DNA from: Carnobacterium divergens
GTDB taxonomy: Bacteria; Bacillota; Bacilli; Lactobacillales; Carnobacteriaceae
Direction of reading: 5' to 3'
DNA: 64,000 nucleotides
Assembly (NCBI RefSeq): GCF_900258435.1
Contig: NZ_LT992558.1
Span: 2,098,965-2,162,964 of the forward strand
Shown here: piece after piece, positions 9,749 through 19,489 of the stretch
How positions within the stretch are numbered: position 1 is the stretch's first letter
Layout of the letters: every line of letters begins with the position of its first letter
Translations under genes and position numbers: made by a program
The notes under the pieces: model-generated
What the model saw: only the letters and a program-made list of their open reading frames with translations
Told to the model about the DNA's origin: nothing
The model's database searches: none

Positions 9749-10455
9749 AAAGTCACCCCATTTTCTACAAAGACGCCATCTTTCATTCGAATAACTCGAG
9801 TTGCGTATTTTGTCATATCTTCATCATGCGTTACCATGACAATTGTTTTGCCTTCTTTATTTAATTCGCTTAGTGTGGTCATAATTTCTTTTCCTGTCTC
9901 ACTATCTAAGGCTCCTGTAGGCTCATCTGCCATAATCAACAACGGATTGTTCACTAAAGATCTTGCAATCGCTACACGTTGCTGTTGTCCACCTGACAAC
10001 TCCGTAGCACGAGACTTTAATTTTGTTCCCAAACCGACTAAGTCTAAATATTTTTTTGCTCGTTCGTGTTTTTCGCTACTTTTTTTGACCCCTTGATAAA
10101 CCATTGGCAATTCAACATTTTGAATGACATTTAAAGAATCAATCAAAAAGAACTGTTGAAAAACAAACCCAAAGAACTGATTGCGATAATCCGACTTCTT
10201 ATTTTCGGATAAAGAAGACACATCCGTTCCTTTAAATAAATACGTTCCATCTGAAATGCGATCTAAAAACCCAATAATATTCATCAAGGTCGTTTTACCA
10301 CTCCCTGATTTCCCCATAATCATAATGAATTCACCCTCATAAATCGTTAGGTTTAATGATTTTAGGACATGAAGTTTTTCTTTTCCCATTGGAAAATACT
10401 TATTGATTTCCTTTAGCACAATCAAAGGGGTTTTTTCATTTTTTTCAATATCCAT
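9745..10455 (-). CDS. ABC transporter ATP-binding protein, MacB/LolD type
   Basis: The ATPase that drives the adjacent permease. Of 236 residues, Walker A is GKSGSGKTTLM (about 48-58), the Q-loop is FVFQQFFLID, the signature is ELSGGQQQRVAIARS, Walker B is LIMADEPTGALD, and the H-loop is MVTHDED. It belongs to the family whose partners do mechanotransmission rather than simple channel transport. It is the second gene of the operon, 13 bp after the HlyD-like gene, and overlaps the permease by 4 bp. Confidence 0.95.
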   Translation of the reverse strand: MDIEKNEKTPLIVLKEINKYFPMGKEKLHVLKSLNLTIYEGEFIMIMGKSGSGKTTLMNIIGFLDRISDGTYLFKGTDVSSLSENKKSDYRNQFFGFVFQQFFLIDSLNVIQNVELPMVYQGVKKSSEKHERAKKYLDLVGLGTKLKSRATELSGGQQQRVAIARSLVNNPLLIMADEPTGALDSETGKEIMTTLSELNKEGKTIVMVTHDEDMTKYATRVIRMKDGVFVENGVTL

Positions 10456-10468
10456 TGATTACGCCCCC

Positions 10469-11638
10469 TTAATTTTCAACTGTAACATTGCCATTAGCAG
10501 CATCTGTTTTATCTGAATGATCGCCTTCTAGTAAATCGCCTTCTTTAACTTTTTTCTTAGAAGATACAATCACTTTATCAGCAGACTCAAGTCCTGATGT
10601 TACTACTGTATTTTTTCCTTTTTCTTCGCCAGTTTGAATTTCACGACGAATCACTGATCCAAAATCATTGACTAATACGTAACGAATATCCCCTTCAGTT
10701 TGGATTGCTTTCGTTGGAATTTCAATTGGATCGTTGCTTAAATTAATGGTTGCTTGTACATGGTAGCCATTCTTTACACCTTCAAATGAATCTAAGGCTA
10801 ATTTAACTAGGTAAGATGACATACCCGCTTCTGCACCTGCTGTAGCATCTGCAGCACCTTCAGCTCCAGCTGTTTCTGGCGGATTATTATCTATATAAGT
10901 GATTTTCCCACTTACGGTTTTACCTGTTGGAACAATTTGAATATTGGCTTTTTGATCAATCGTAATTTTCGCTAAATCTTTTTCATTTACTTTTCCAGAT
11001 ACGTAATAGCCTTCAGATGTTAATTTTAAAATTGGAGCATTTGCATCCTTGATTTCTGGAATGGCTACTTGTCCTCTAAATTTTGCTGTTGTATTCACAT
11101 ATTGTTTTTCTTTCAAATTAGCAATTGTACTTGTTGAAAATTGAATGTCTTCATCAATTGTTGCTAAGGCTTCCGTATATTCTGATTCTAATGCACTTTT
11201 TGAGGTTGTTCGTTCTTCTTCAGGTGTTGCATTAAAACTAGCAATTGCTTTATCTCGTCTGGCAATTGTATTGCTGCGTTTTGTTTGATTTCTACTTACT
11301 GTATTGTTTTGTTCTTCTATCAATTGGGTAACTTCTTTATCTTCATAAGTAAATAAAACCGTCCCTTGATCTACAATATCGCCATTGTTTACTTTAATTT
11401 CTGGCTGTGTTCCTAGTTTTTCATTTTTAGCAAATGATTCTGTTTGATCTGGTGTCACCACTCCATTGATGTATACTTGCTCAACATCTGGTACGTCAAA
11501 ATAGTCAATTCCATCATCGACTTTAGCACTTTTCCCAGCCTCTTCTACTGTACTTGATTTCATCATACTTTTTACTACGAATCCACCAATAATTAATACA
11601 ACCACTACCACAATACCAACGATCCACTTTTTCTTCAT
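10469..11638 (-). CDS. HlyD/MacA-like membrane fusion (adaptor) protein
   Basis: The extracytoplasmic adaptor of the same exporter, 389 residues. It has an N-terminal TM anchor (IVGIVVVVVLIIGGFVVKSMM). A biotinyl-lipoyl half-motif region follows (LGTQPEIKVNNGDIVDQGTVL), then a helical hairpin (about 115-180) rich in Glu/Lys/Thr, a second lipoyl half (FRGQVAIPEI), and beta-barrel and membrane-proximal domains. An Ala/Gly-rich insertion (AGAEGAADATAGAEAG) lies at about 265-285. It is the first gene of the operon, with RBS TAGGAGG. Gram-positive adaptors of this type (YknX) support peptide export or toxin resistance. Confidence 0.9.
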   Translation of the reverse strand: MKKKWIVGIVVVVVLIIGGFVVKSMMKSSTVEEAGKSAKVDDGIDYFDVPDVEQVYINGVVTPDQTESFAKNEKLGTQPEIKVNNGDIVDQGTVLFTYEDKEVTQLIEEQNNTVSRNQTKRSNTIARRDKAIASFNATPEEERTTSKSALESEYTEALATIDEDIQFSTSTIANLKEKQYVNTTAKFRGQVAIPEIKDANAPILKLTSEGYYVSGKVNEKDLAKITIDQKANIQIVPTGKTVSGKITYIDNNPPETAGAEGAADATAGAEAGMSSYLVKLALDSFEGVKNGYHVQATINLSNDPIEIPTKAIQTEGDIRYVLVNDFGSVIRREIQTGEEKGKNTVVTSGLESADKVIVSSKKKVKEGDLLEGDHSDKTDAANGNVTVEN

Positions 11639-11814
11639 TGTAAGCCTCCTATTTTTTAATTAATAATTCCTAATAAGTATATCTATTTTAACCATTTATG
11701 AGAACCCTTTAATTGAAAGTTTAGATAAAAATCATCCTTAGGTTGTAGGTGAACATGGATTTTTTGTCACAAAATCGTCACATTTAGATAACGGTTATTA
11801 TTTTATTTTTCAAA

Positions 11815-11850
11815 AAAAAAAGAAAATCAGCAAGTTGATTTTCTTTTTTT
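11815..11850. terminator. Terminator downstream of recN
   Basis: A perfect 15-bp AT-rich stem, AAAAAAAGAAAATCA with TGATTTTCTTTTTTT (11815-11829 with 11836-11850) and a 6-base loop. It lies directly behind the leftward recN and also upstream of the export operon promoter. Confidence 0.8.
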
Positions 11851-11854
11851 AACT

Positions 11855-13552
11855 CTATTTTTGTTTTTCGGTTTTTGCTAGTTCTAGTAATTCTTTTGCA
11901 TGTTCTAAAGTTAATTTAGTAATTTCAGTTCCTGCTAGCATTCGGGCAATTTCTTGTACTTTAGCTGGTTTTTTTAACAACTCAACATGGGTTTCTGTTC
12001 GCTCTCCCACGACCGTTTTGGAAATGAAAAGATGATGATCTGCCATTGCTGCAACTTGTGGCAAATGAGTAATACATAAAACTTGTGAATGAACAGCTAC
12101 TAAATAAATTTTATTTGCAATCGCCTGTGCTACTCGTCCACTTACGCCGGTATCCACTTCATCAAAAATGATGCTGGTAATCCCTAAGTTTTGTGAGAAA
12201 ATCGTTTTCATTGCTAGCATCATACGGGAAAGTTCGCCACCAGAAGCTACTTTTGCTAATGGTTTTAAGGGTTCTCCTGGGTTGGTTGCAATATAAAATT
12301 CGACTTGGTCAATTCCATGTTCGTTAAAGCTTTTGCCAGTTGTTTCTTTTGAAAGGAAGCGAACTTCAAAAATAACTTTTTCCATATAAAGCTCTTTTAA
12401 TTGCTCATGAATACTGATTTCTAGCTCTTTCGCAATTTCTTGTCTTTTTTCAGATAATGCTTGTCCTTTTTTGGTCAATTGTTCTGATAATTCTTTGAGT
12501 TCCGTCGTTAATGTGTAGATATGATCTTCTCGATTTTGAATTTGGCTTAATTCAATAGTTATTTTTTCATAATAATTCATGATTTCAGCTAAAGAATCAC
12601 CATATTTTCGTTTCATCTGATGAATCAGTTCAAGTCTCTTCTCGATTTCATTTAAACGATTTTCATCATAGGCTAGCTGATCCATTTCTTTTAAAATATC
12701 ACTAGCTGCTTCTTGTAGTTGAAAATAACTATTGGAAATACTTTCAGAAATTTGTTTGTACTTGCCATCGATTTCTTCAATTCCACTCATTTCAGTCATC
12801 GCACTGCCAATTAAATCGATGCCACTACCTTCCTCTCCTTGCAGAGCATCATAGCTAACTGAAAGGGCACCAACAATTCGTTGATAATTAACTAATAAGT
12901 TTTTTTCTTCTTCTAGTAAATCATCTTCTCCAACAACTAGTTCAGCTAATTCAATGTCGTTGGTTTGATAGGCTAGCATATCCATTCGTTGAGCTAATTC
13001 TTGTTCGCTATTTTGCCACTTCTCATAAGTTGTTTTAGCGGTTTGGTAGGCTAGATAAGTTTGATGATAATCTCCTTTTAAGCGACTTAATGTCTCATTA
13101 CCAAATTGATCTAGCATTCCTAAGTGACGTTCTGGATTCATTAATTCTTGGTGCTCATTTTGACCATGAATGTCAATCATCGTTTCACCAATCAAGCGTA
13201 AGGTAGCGATATTGACTAAGCGTCCATTCACACGACAGACATTTTTCCCATTTCGGTGAATGTCTCGTTGAATCAAAACGGTATGGTCTTCAAAATCAAT
13301 ATCATATTCTTTTAACAAATCAAACGTAATTGCTTCTTTATTTAATGAGAATAAACCTTCTAGGACACATTTAGATTCGCCATGACGGATAAACTCACTT
13401 GAGCCTCTTCCCCCTGCTAGTAAACCGACTGCATCAATGATAATTGATTTACCGGCACCCGTCTCACCAGTTAAAACCGTCATTCCATTTTCAAAACTTA
13501 AGGACAAATCGTGAATAATCGCGAAATTTTTAATGGCTAGTTCTTGTAACAT
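11855..13552 (-). CDS. recN: DNA repair protein RecN
   Basis: An SMC-like ATPase that acts at double-strand breaks. The 565-residue product has Walker A GETGAGKSIII near the N-terminus. Two long coiled-coil arms with a central hinge follow (about 150-380), then the signature VASGGELSRMMLAM and Walker B TSIIFDEVDTGVSG, and a C-terminal LPQVAAMADHH. A TTG at 13567 extends the frame, but AGAGGTG lies just before the ATG at 13552, and the N-terminus MLQELAIKNFAI matches the family, so the ATG is the start. It lies 36 bp downstream of argR in the usual argR-recN order. Confidence 0.96.
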   Translation of the reverse strand: MLQELAIKNFAIIHDLSLSFENGMTVLTGETGAGKSIIIDAVGLLAGGRGSSEFIRHGESKCVLEGLFSLNKEAITFDLLKEYDIDFEDHTVLIQRDIHRNGKNVCRVNGRLVNIATLRLIGETMIDIHGQNEHQELMNPERHLGMLDQFGNETLSRLKGDYHQTYLAYQTAKTTYEKWQNSEQELAQRMDMLAYQTNDIELAELVVGEDDLLEEEKNLLVNYQRIVGALSVSYDALQGEEGSGIDLIGSAMTEMSGIEEIDGKYKQISESISNSYFQLQEAASDILKEMDQLAYDENRLNEIEKRLELIHQMKRKYGDSLAEIMNYYEKITIELSQIQNREDHIYTLTTELKELSEQLTKKGQALSEKRQEIAKELEISIHEQLKELYMEKVIFEVRFLSKETTGKSFNEHGIDQVEFYIATNPGEPLKPLAKVASGGELSRMMLAMKTIFSQNLGITSIIFDEVDTGVSGRVAQAIANKIYLVAVHSQVLCITHLPQVAAMADHHLFISKTVVGERTETHVELLKKPAKVQEIARMLAGTEITKLTLEHAKELLELAKTEKQK

Positions 13553-13588
13553 GTTTTCACCTCTCAAAACCGTTTTTGCTTTTAATTT

Positions 13589-14038
13589 TTATAGTAAATG
13601 TAAAAAATGATCTTTAATTCTTGTCGCAGCTTCTGCTGATTTACAAATAATCAAGACAGTATCGTCGCCACAAATCGTTCCAAAGACACCTTCAAAACTT
13701 GAAGAATCGATTAACGAGCCTAATGCATATGCATTTCCTGGAATCGTTTTTAACACGAGAAAGTAATCCTGCATGTCAATCGAAACAAAAGCATCTTTTA
13801 CCAATCGTTCTAATTTTTTTGATGTATCGTATTGTGCATCTGGTGGCATGCTGTAGCGATAGCCGCCAGTTTGTGAGGGTACTTTTACGAGATGAAGTTC
13901 TTTGATGTCTCGTGAAATCGTTGCTTGTGTGACCACGATTCCTCTTTCTTCTAATATACGCACAAAGTCCTCTTGTTTTTCAATTACATTATCCTGAATC
14001 AACTCTTGTAATAACCGATGTCTTTCTTTTTTCTTCAT
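13589..14038 (-). CDS. argR: Arginine repressor, ArgR/AhrC family
   Basis: A hexameric regulator that senses L-arginine and controls arginine synthesis and breakdown. The 149-residue product has an N-terminal winged helix (KKKERHRLLQELIQ, recognition region VTQATISRDIKELHLVKV). The C-terminal oligomerisation domain has the intact arginine-binding motif GTICGDDTVLIIC. The open frame extends upstream to 14182, but the start is the ATG at 14038 with SD GAGGTG; the extension lacks family similarity. The recN-linked copy usually corresponds to AhrC in species with several paralogs. Two ARG-box-like sites precede it. Confidence 0.94.
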   Translation of the reverse strand: MKKKERHRLLQELIQDNVIEKQEDFVRILEERGIVVTQATISRDIKELHLVKVPSQTGGYRYSMPPDAQYDTSKKLERLVKDAFVSIDMQDYFLVLKTIPGNAYALGSLIDSSSFEGVFGTICGDDTVLIICKSAEAATRIKDHFLHLL

Positions 14039-14062
14039 GATTACACCTCGTTTTCTAAAAAC

Positions 14063-14076
14063 AGTATATTTATGCA
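14063..14076 (-). promoter_or_regulatory. ARG box proximal to argR
   Basis: AGTATATTTATGCA (plus strand) matches 13 of 14 positions of the palindromic consensus TGNATWWWWATNCA. It lies 25 bp before the argR ATG, where bound ArgR would block its own transcript. Confidence 0.65.
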
Positions 14077-14155
14077 ATGATTTAACTCTATCATAACGTA
14101 TTTTACTTTCGGAATAAAGAATTAAGTAAAAAATATAGCTGTTTTTAACACTAAA

Positions 14156-14169
14156 TGTATATTCATACT
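14156..14169 (-). promoter_or_regulatory. Second ARG-box-like site upstream of argR
   Basis: TGTATATTCATACT (plus strand) matches 12 of 14 positions of TGNATWWWWATNCA. It lies 93 bp, about nine helical turns, from the proximal box. Confidence 0.45.
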
Positions 14170-14222
14170 CAAAAAACAGCACTAAAATAAGATTTCATTC
14201 TCATTCAGCACTGTTTTTTAGT

Positions 14223-15041
14223 TTATTTTTTTAAACGCTCGTAAGCACTAGCTAAAGTAGACTCTGCATTAACGCTATAATTTACAGTTCCAGTAACTTT
14301 GTCGTTCCATTTTAAATGCATTAAAAATTCAATATTGCCTTCACCACCAGTAATTGGTGAATAATCAAGAGCCATTACATCATACCCAATCCCAACTACA
14401 AATTGAATCATATCGTCTAATACTTGTTTATGAACAGCAGGGTCACGAACGATTCCTTTTTTGCCAACACCTTCACGACCTGCTTCAAATTGTGGTTTAA
14501 TTAGCGCTAGCACATCGCCACCTGGTTTTAAAATCTCTTTTAGCACTGGCAAAATCAGACGCAAAGAAATAAAAGAAACATCAATTGTCGCAAATTCTGG
14601 TTGACCTTTGGTAAAGTCTTCTAATTTGCTGTGTCTAAAATTAACGCGCTCCATAACTTCTACACGCTCATCTTGTCTTAACTTCCAAGCCAATTGATTG
14701 TAACCAACATCTAACGCATAGCTCATTGTTGCACCATTTTGTAAAGCCGCATCGGTAAATCCACCCGTTGAAGAACCGATATCTAACATAACTTTATCCG
14801 TTACATCTACGTCAAATACTTCTAAAGCTTTTTCAAGTTTCAATCCGCCACGACTTACATAACGCAATGTTTCGCCTTTGATTTTCAGAACAGACTCTTG
14901 TGAGATTTTTTCACCTGGTTTGTCTAAACGTTCTTCTTTTTCATTGTAGATTTGACCCGCCATAATTGCTCGTTTTGCTTTCTCTCTTGTTTCAAATAGT
15001 CCTTGTTCGACTAATAAAATATCCACTCGTTCTTTCTTCAT
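14223..15041 (-). CDS. tlyA: TlyA family rRNA (cytidine-2'-O)-methyltransferase / hemolysin-like protein
   Basis: Probably a 2'-O-methyltransferase of ribosomal RNA. The 272-residue product has an N-terminal S4 RNA-binding domain (KERVDILLVEQGLFETREKA, residues 2-65). An FtsJ-like Rossmann domain follows with the SAM motif DIGSSTGGFTDAAL and the later VSFISLRLILP and LIKPQFEAGREGVGKKG. It starts 8 bp after ispA and is followed by argR, the order of the conserved xse-isp-tly-arg-rec cluster. The hemolysin name is historical. The target in this genus is not established. Confidence 0.88.
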   Translation of the reverse strand: MKKERVDILLVEQGLFETREKAKRAIMAGQIYNEKEERLDKPGEKISQESVLKIKGETLRYVSRGGLKLEKALEVFDVDVTDKVMLDIGSSTGGFTDAALQNGATMSYALDVGYNQLAWKLRQDERVEVMERVNFRHSKLEDFTKGQPEFATIDVSFISLRLILPVLKEILKPGGDVLALIKPQFEAGREGVGKKGIVRDPAVHKQVLDDMIQFVVGIGYDVMALDYSPITGGEGNIEFLMHLKWNDKVTGTVNYSVNAESTLASAYERLKK

Positions 15042-15049
15042 TCCATCGC

Positions 15050-15940
15050 CTATCTTTCTTCTATCAAAAGCATATCGGCAATCTCATTTAAAAGACTTGC
15101 GTCAAATACTTCATTATTTTTTTCGTAATTAAGAGCTTTTTTCGCCTGTCTTAATTCTTCATTTAATGCCTCAATGGCTCCATCTAATGTCAATAAATTA
15201 GGATAAGTACTTTTTTCATGAATCGCGTCCATGCCCGTTTCTTTCCCTAACTCCGTCACATCTCCAATAATGTCCATCACATCATCTCGAATTTGAAAAG
15301 CCAGTCCCAAATGAAGCGCGTATTGTTCAAGTGCATTTAAAGCTGATGGCGAAACTTCTCCTACAATCCCGCCAGCTATAGCTGCAAAACGTAATAATTC
15401 CCCCGTTTTTCTAGCATGAATTGCTTTTAGTTCCTTTAAAGGAACTTGTTTTTTTTCAGCTTCCATATCTGCTACTTGCCCTGCTACCATCCCAGTTGGT
15501 CCTGCCGACTTAGCTAATGCTGCAATCAGCTTCACTTTTTTATCATTTGATAAAGAACTTGTTGCAATCACTTCAAAAGCATAGGTCAATAAACCGTCAC
15601 CTGCTAAAATTGCCATATCTTCACCATAGACAATATGATTGGTTGGCTTTCCTCGTCTTAGTGCGTCGTTATCCATTGCTGGTAAATCATCGTGAATCAA
15701 GGAATAGGTATGAATGTATTCTAGCCCTGTCGCAACTTCAAACCCTGTTCTTGGATCTTTGCCAAATGACTTTAGTACTGCCAATACAAGCAACGGTCGA
15801 ATTCGTTTGCCGCCTGCTGAAACAGAATAGTCCATCGCATGATACAACGTTGAATTGGGTGAAAGCTCTTTTTTCAATGTATTGATTAAAAAGTCTTCAA
15901 ACAAGGGCATTTGTTGCGTTTGAAAATCAATTAAGTTCAT
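15050..15940 (-). CDS. ispA: Farnesyl diphosphate synthase (polyprenyl synthetase)
   Basis: It condenses IPP with DMAPP and GPP to make farnesyl diphosphate for undecaprenyl phosphate and other isoprenoids. At 296 residues the length is typical. The first aspartate-rich motif is in LIHDDLPAMDND, with GKPTNH after it, and the second is QIRDDVMDIIGD. Chain-length determination fits a short-chain enzyme. It follows xseB by 12 bp. Confidence 0.95.
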   Translation of the reverse strand: MNLIDFQTQQMPLFEDFLINTLKKELSPNSTLYHAMDYSVSAGGKRIRPLLVLAVLKSFGKDPRTGFEVATGLEYIHTYSLIHDDLPAMDNDALRRGKPTNHIVYGEDMAILAGDGLLTYAFEVIATSSLSNDKKVKLIAALAKSAGPTGMVAGQVADMEAEKKQVPLKELKAIHARKTGELLRFAAIAGGIVGEVSPSALNALEQYALHLGLAFQIRDDVMDIIGDVTELGKETGMDAIHEKSTYPNLLTLDGAIEALNEELRQAKKALNYEKNNEVFDASLLNEIADMLLIEER

Positions 15941-15952
15941 TTAGGTTACTCC

Positions 15953-16183
15953 TTATTCTGAATCTGTTTCAAAAAGGGTTTCTTCGCCGTTTTCATCTAC
16001 CATTTTTGTTAATGTTTTTTCAGCATTTTGTAACGTTTCTTTACAAATTTTGCTCAGACCTACCCCTTTTTGGAATTGCTCTAAAGCCTCTTCTAAAGGA
16101 ACGTCGCCTTGCTCTAAGTTGGTTACGATTTCTTCTAGTTGTTGCATTGCTTCTTCAAATTTAATTTGTTTTTTTACAGTCAT
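15953..16183 (-). CDS. xseB: Exodeoxyribonuclease VII small subunit
   Basis: The small helical subunit of ExoVII, 76 residues. It has the conserved [19 protein letters not shown] and [19 protein letters not shown] heptad pattern. Its ATG shares one base with the xseA stop (TAATG), so the two subunits are translationally coupled. Confidence 0.95.
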   Translation of the reverse strand: MTVKKQIKFEEAMQQLEEIVTNLEQGDVPLEEALEQFQKGVGLSKICKETLQNAEKTLTKMVDENGEETLFETDSE

Positions 16184-17520
16184 TAGATTTCCTCAACTTT
16201 CTTAGTCACTTTTGCTTCAATTTTTCCTTTATGCAAATGAATTTCAATCACTTCATCTTTTTCAACTTGTTCGGACTCTTTAATCACTTCGCCATTTTTA
16301 GTGACATAACTATACCCGCGATCCATGATTTTTAAAGGGCTTAAATAATCAAGAGACTGCATTAAAACATGAATCGTTTGTGTTTTTTCATCCATATAGC
16401 GTCTCATTTGAAGAGACAATTGCTGGGTTAAAACTGTTATTTCTTGTTGTTTTTGCTCGACTAATTGTGTTGGATTATGGGCTTTTAACCTCAAATCCAA
16501 TAAACTCAAACGATGATTATTTTGATTAATTTTCTCTTCTATATTGCGAAACAAACCCTCCGTGGCTAAATCTAAATTTTGTGCGTATCCTTCGTATAGA
16601 CGCTCAGGTTGTTTAAAAATGTACGAACTTAAACTGCGATTTAGACGATGATCTAATACGTCAATTTTCCCTTTAAAGGCTTGCATTAAGCGAAGTTTTA
16701 ATTGTTCTATCTTCATAAGTTCATCTGCTAATAAGGGTACGGACAACTCTGCTGCTGCAGTTGGTGTAGCAGCTCTCACATCTGCTACTAAATCAGCAAT
16801 TGTTGTATCTGTTTCATGTCCTACTGAGGAGATACTTGGAGTCGTGGCTTCAAAAATAGCTCTTGCAACCATTTCTTCATTAAATGGCCACAAATCTTCA
16901 ATCGAGCCGCCACCACGGGCGATAATCATCGTATCAAAATCGCCGATTTCTTCTACTAGTTTAATATTTTTAACAATATCTTTTGCGGCTTGATTCCCTT
17001 GAACTAGTGTGGGAAAAATGACTAACTGTACAATTGGATAACGTCTTTTAACTGTCGTCATAATATCTCTTACAACAGCTCCAGTTGGACTCGTTATGAC
17101 AGCTATTTTTTTAGGAAAAGTTGAGATTAATTGCTTTGGTGCATCAAATAATCCTTCTAGTCGTAATTTTTTTTTAGTTTCTTCTAAAGCTTGATACAAC
17201 GCACCTACGCCATCAGGTTCCATATGTTCTACGTAGATTTGATAATTGCCACTGGCTTCATATAAAGAGATGCGACCAACAATTAGGACTTTCATTCCCT
17301 CTTCAGGTGTAAACTTCAATTTTTGAAAAGCAGGCTTAAACATAATTGCGGAAATCTTAGCCTGATTGTCTTTTAAGCTAAAATATTGATGTGCATTTGG
17401 ACGCATTCTGAAATTTGAAATTTCTCCTGTTAAATAGATTCGCTCTAAATAAGGATCTTGATCAAATTTACGTTTAATGTATTTCGTTAGTGCTGTAACA
17501 GTTAAATATTCTGTCGTCAA
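16183..17520 (-). CDS. xseA: Exodeoxyribonuclease VII large subunit
   Basis: The catalytic subunit of ExoVII, a single-strand exonuclease used in mismatch repair and damage tolerance. Of 445 residues, an N-terminal OB-fold ([11 protein letters not shown]...HQYFSLKD) spans about 1-105. The catalytic core follows, with [45 protein letters not shown] and [11 protein letters not shown] long helical arm and a small C-terminal domain ([11 protein letters not shown]) end the protein. It lies 22 bp behind folD. Confidence 0.96.
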   Translation of the reverse strand: MTTEYLTVTALTKYIKRKFDQDPYLERIYLTGEISNFRMRPNAHQYFSLKDNQAKISAIMFKPAFQKLKFTPEEGMKVLIVGRISLYEASGNYQIYVEHMEPDGVGALYQALEETKKKLRLEGLFDAPKQLISTFPKKIAVITSPTGAVVRDIMTTVKRRYPIVQLVIFPTLVQGNQAAKDIVKNIKLVEEIGDFDTMIIARGGGSIEDLWPFNEEMVARAIFEATTPSISSVGHETDTTIADLVADVRAATPTAAAELSVPLLADELMKIEQLKLRLMQAFKGKIDVLDHRLNRSLSSYIFKQPERLYEGYAQNLDLATEGLFRNIEEKINQNNHRLSLLDLRLKAHNPTQLVEQKQQEITVLTQQLSLQMRRYMDEKTQTIHVLMQSLDYLSPLKIMDRGYSYVTKNGEVIKESEQVEKDEVIEIHLHKGKIEAKVTKKVEEI

Positions 17521-17542
17521 AAGGATTCCTCCTTATTTGCTT

Positions 17543-18397
17543 CTATTGATTTCCTTTTTTACGTGCATTTTTGATTGTTTGATAAAGCAACATTGTAATC
17601 GTCATCGGGCCTACGCCTTTTGGAACTGGTGTTAAAAATCCAGCTACTTCGCTAACTTCACTCGTTGCCACGTCTCCAATCAATTTGCCGTTTTCGTCAC
17701 GATTCATTCCGACATCGATCACAACTGCACCAGGTTTGATAAATTCTTTTGTTACAAAATGACCTCGCCCTATTGCAACAACTAAAATATCTGCCTGTTT
17801 TGCAACCTCTGCTAAATTTTTTGTTTTAGAGTGAGCGATGGTAACAGTGGCATCCTCCATTAATAAAAGCTGAGCCATTGGTTTGCCAACAATATTGCTA
17901 CGACCAATAATCACGGCATTTTTTCCGGCAATGTCAATATTATACCGAGCTAATAGTTTCATAATACCATAAGGAGTACATGGAATCATATCTGGCTTTC
18001 CAATTAATAATTTCCCCATATTTACAGGATGAAAGCCATCCACGTCTTTTGTTGAATCAATTGCATTTAGTACTTTATCTGCATCAATATGCTCAGGTAA
18101 AGGCAACTGCACTAGTATACCATGAAAGTCATCATCTTGATTGAATTTTTCAATTTCTTCTAATAATTCAGCTTCTGAAATCGTCGCTGGATAACGTTCT
18201 ACAACAGAATGAAAACCTAGTGCAATCGCTCTTTTTTCCTTATTTTTAACGTAGGTTTGACTGGCCGGATTTTCGCCTACTAGCAGCACAACTAAACCAG
18301 GTGTAATTCCCTTATTTTTTAATTCTGTAACCATTTCTTGCATTTCAACTTGCATTTCATCTGCCAAGCCTTTACCATCCATTATCGTTGCACTCAC
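17543..18397 (-). CDS. folD: Bifunctional methylenetetrahydrofolate dehydrogenase/cyclohydrolase
   Basis: It interconverts 5,10-methylene-THF and 10-formyl-THF for one-carbon metabolism. The 284-residue length is standard. Motifs are the catalytic Lys in [37 protein letters not shown], the NADP loop [15 protein letters not shown], and the C-terminal [10 protein letters not shown]. First gene of the operon that continues into xseA. Confidence 0.97.
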   Translation of the reverse strand: MSATIMDGKGLADEMQVEMQEMVTELKNKGITPGLVVLLVGENPASQTYVKNKEKRAIALGFHSVVERYPATISEAELLEEIEKFNQDDDFHGILVQLPLPEHIDADKVLNAIDSTKDVDGFHPVNMGKLLIGKPDMIPCTPYGIMKLLARYNIDIAGKNAVIIGRSNIVGKPMAQLLLMEDATVTIAHSKTKNLAEVAKQADILVVAIGRGHFVTKEFIKPGAVVIDVGMNRDENGKLIGDVATSEVSEVAGFLTPVPKGVGPMTITMLLYQTIKNARKKGNQ

Positions 18398-18552
18398 TAC
18401 TGACCCACTCCTTAAAATTCATTTTGCATTTCTATTTTACCACAATAAAAAGCTTCAAAATAGTAATAAAGGCTTTTAACAACGAAAATAACGACAATTA
18501 AAGTAAGATTTATTAAATTCATTCGTTTTTAGGATATTTTAAATGATTCCAT

Positions 18553-18585
18553 AAAAAAAGAGACCCACAAGCAGTCTCTTTTTTT
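18553..18585. terminator. Terminator between nusB and folD
   Basis: Stem AAAAAAAGAGAC/GTCTCTTTTTT (18553-18564 with 18574-18585) with a 9-base loop. It lies right behind the nusB stop and works leftward for the efp-nusB group. Confidence 0.85.
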
Positions 18586-18589
18586 ATAA

Positions 18590-19021
18590 TTATTCAGCTA
18601 ATTCATCGGCTACTTTTGCTAGAACTCCGTTAACAAATTTACGAGATTTTTCATCACTGTAAAGTTTTGTAATTTCAAGAGCTTCATTCAATGCCACTTT
18701 AGCAGGAACGTCCGTCACATAAAGCATTTCAAAAATGGCAATACGTAAAATCATTAAATCGGTTTTTGCTAGGCGTTTCATTGACCAATTGGCTAAATTT
18801 TCTTCAATTTTTGCGTCAATGACGGCTTGATGTTCTGTTACTCCTGAAGTTAATAATTCCAAATATTTAGGTACTGCAACTCTGTCTACTTCGTCAGCAA
18901 GCTCTTCGTGACTTGTTAAAGCCTGTTGCATCGCTTGATCCGCAGAAAGATCTTCGTTAGCAGCAAGTTGGAATAATGTTTGTAAAGCTTTTTCTCTAAT
19001 CTCGCGTCTTGTTAAACTCAC
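18590..19021 (-). CDS. nusB: Transcription antitermination factor NusB
   Basis: An RNA-binding factor that with NusE allows antitermination on rRNA operons. The 143-residue all-helical product begins SLTRREIREKALQTLFQL and ends in the conserved DVPAKVALNEALEITKLYS and KFVNGVLAKVADEL. The start is GTG and overlaps the stop of the upstream gene by 4 bp (GTGA). Confidence 0.96.
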   Translation of the reverse strand: MSLTRREIREKALQTLFQLAANEDLSADQAMQQALTSHEELADEVDRVAVPKYLELLTSGVTEHQAVIDAKIEENLANWSMKRLAKTDLMILRIAIFEMLYVTDVPAKVALNEALEITKLYSDEKSRKFVNGVLAKVADELAE

Positions 19022-19443
19022 GCATCTTCACCATCTTCATCTTCTAAATCGATTAATTTTTGAATCTCAGCTTTTTCTGGGACAATTGCTACAACATGGA
19101 TATTGACTTCAGTTAGTTCAATATCTGTCATAAATAATAATTGTTGACGAATTTTTTCTTGCATTTCTAACGCTACTTTTGGAACCGCAACGCCATAGTT
19201 CAAGTAACAATAAACATCTACTTTCAAGCCCTCTTCATCGACTGTTAAACGGACACCTTTTTTATGATTTACGCGTCCAAATAATTCAGTCACTCCTGAA
19301 GTTAAGCTGCCATGCATTGCATAAACGCCTTCTACTTTACTTGCTGCGATTCCTGAAATCACTTCTATTACTTCTGGTGCGATTTCAATTTCTCCCAAGC
19401 TTGCTTTATTGTCTTGTAAGGTTAATTTTGATTCTTCAGCCAT
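19018..19443 (-). CDS. Asp23/Gls24 family envelope stress response protein (YqhY-like)
   Basis: A 141-residue protein of the Asp23 family. It has the core IEIAPEVIEVISGIAASKVEGVY, then GVTELFGRVNHKKGV and a VDVYCYLNYGVAVPKVA block, with an acidic C-terminus. Its place before nusB matches B. subtilis yqhY, whose loss disturbs lipid synthesis. A GTG at 19458 extends the frame, but GGAGGG sits 7 bases before the ATG at 19443, so the ATG is chosen. Confidence 0.9.
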   Translation of the reverse strand: MAEESKLTLQDNKASLGEIEIAPEVIEVISGIAASKVEGVYAMHGSLTSGVTELFGRVNHKKGVRLTVDEEGLKVDVYCYLNYGVAVPKVALEMQEKIRQQLLFMTDIELTEVNIHVVAIVPEKAEIQKLIDLEDEDGEDA

Positions 19444-19489
19444 AGGGCAACCCTCCACTTTTTATATAGATTGATCTAATTTTTTCGTA

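Noticed and set aside
14170-14220. AAAAAACAG/CTGTTTTTT hairpin behind tlyA as a terminator
   Set aside because: Only 9 AT-rich pairs and a loop of about 26 bases; too weak to list, though read-through control between tlyA and argR is possible.
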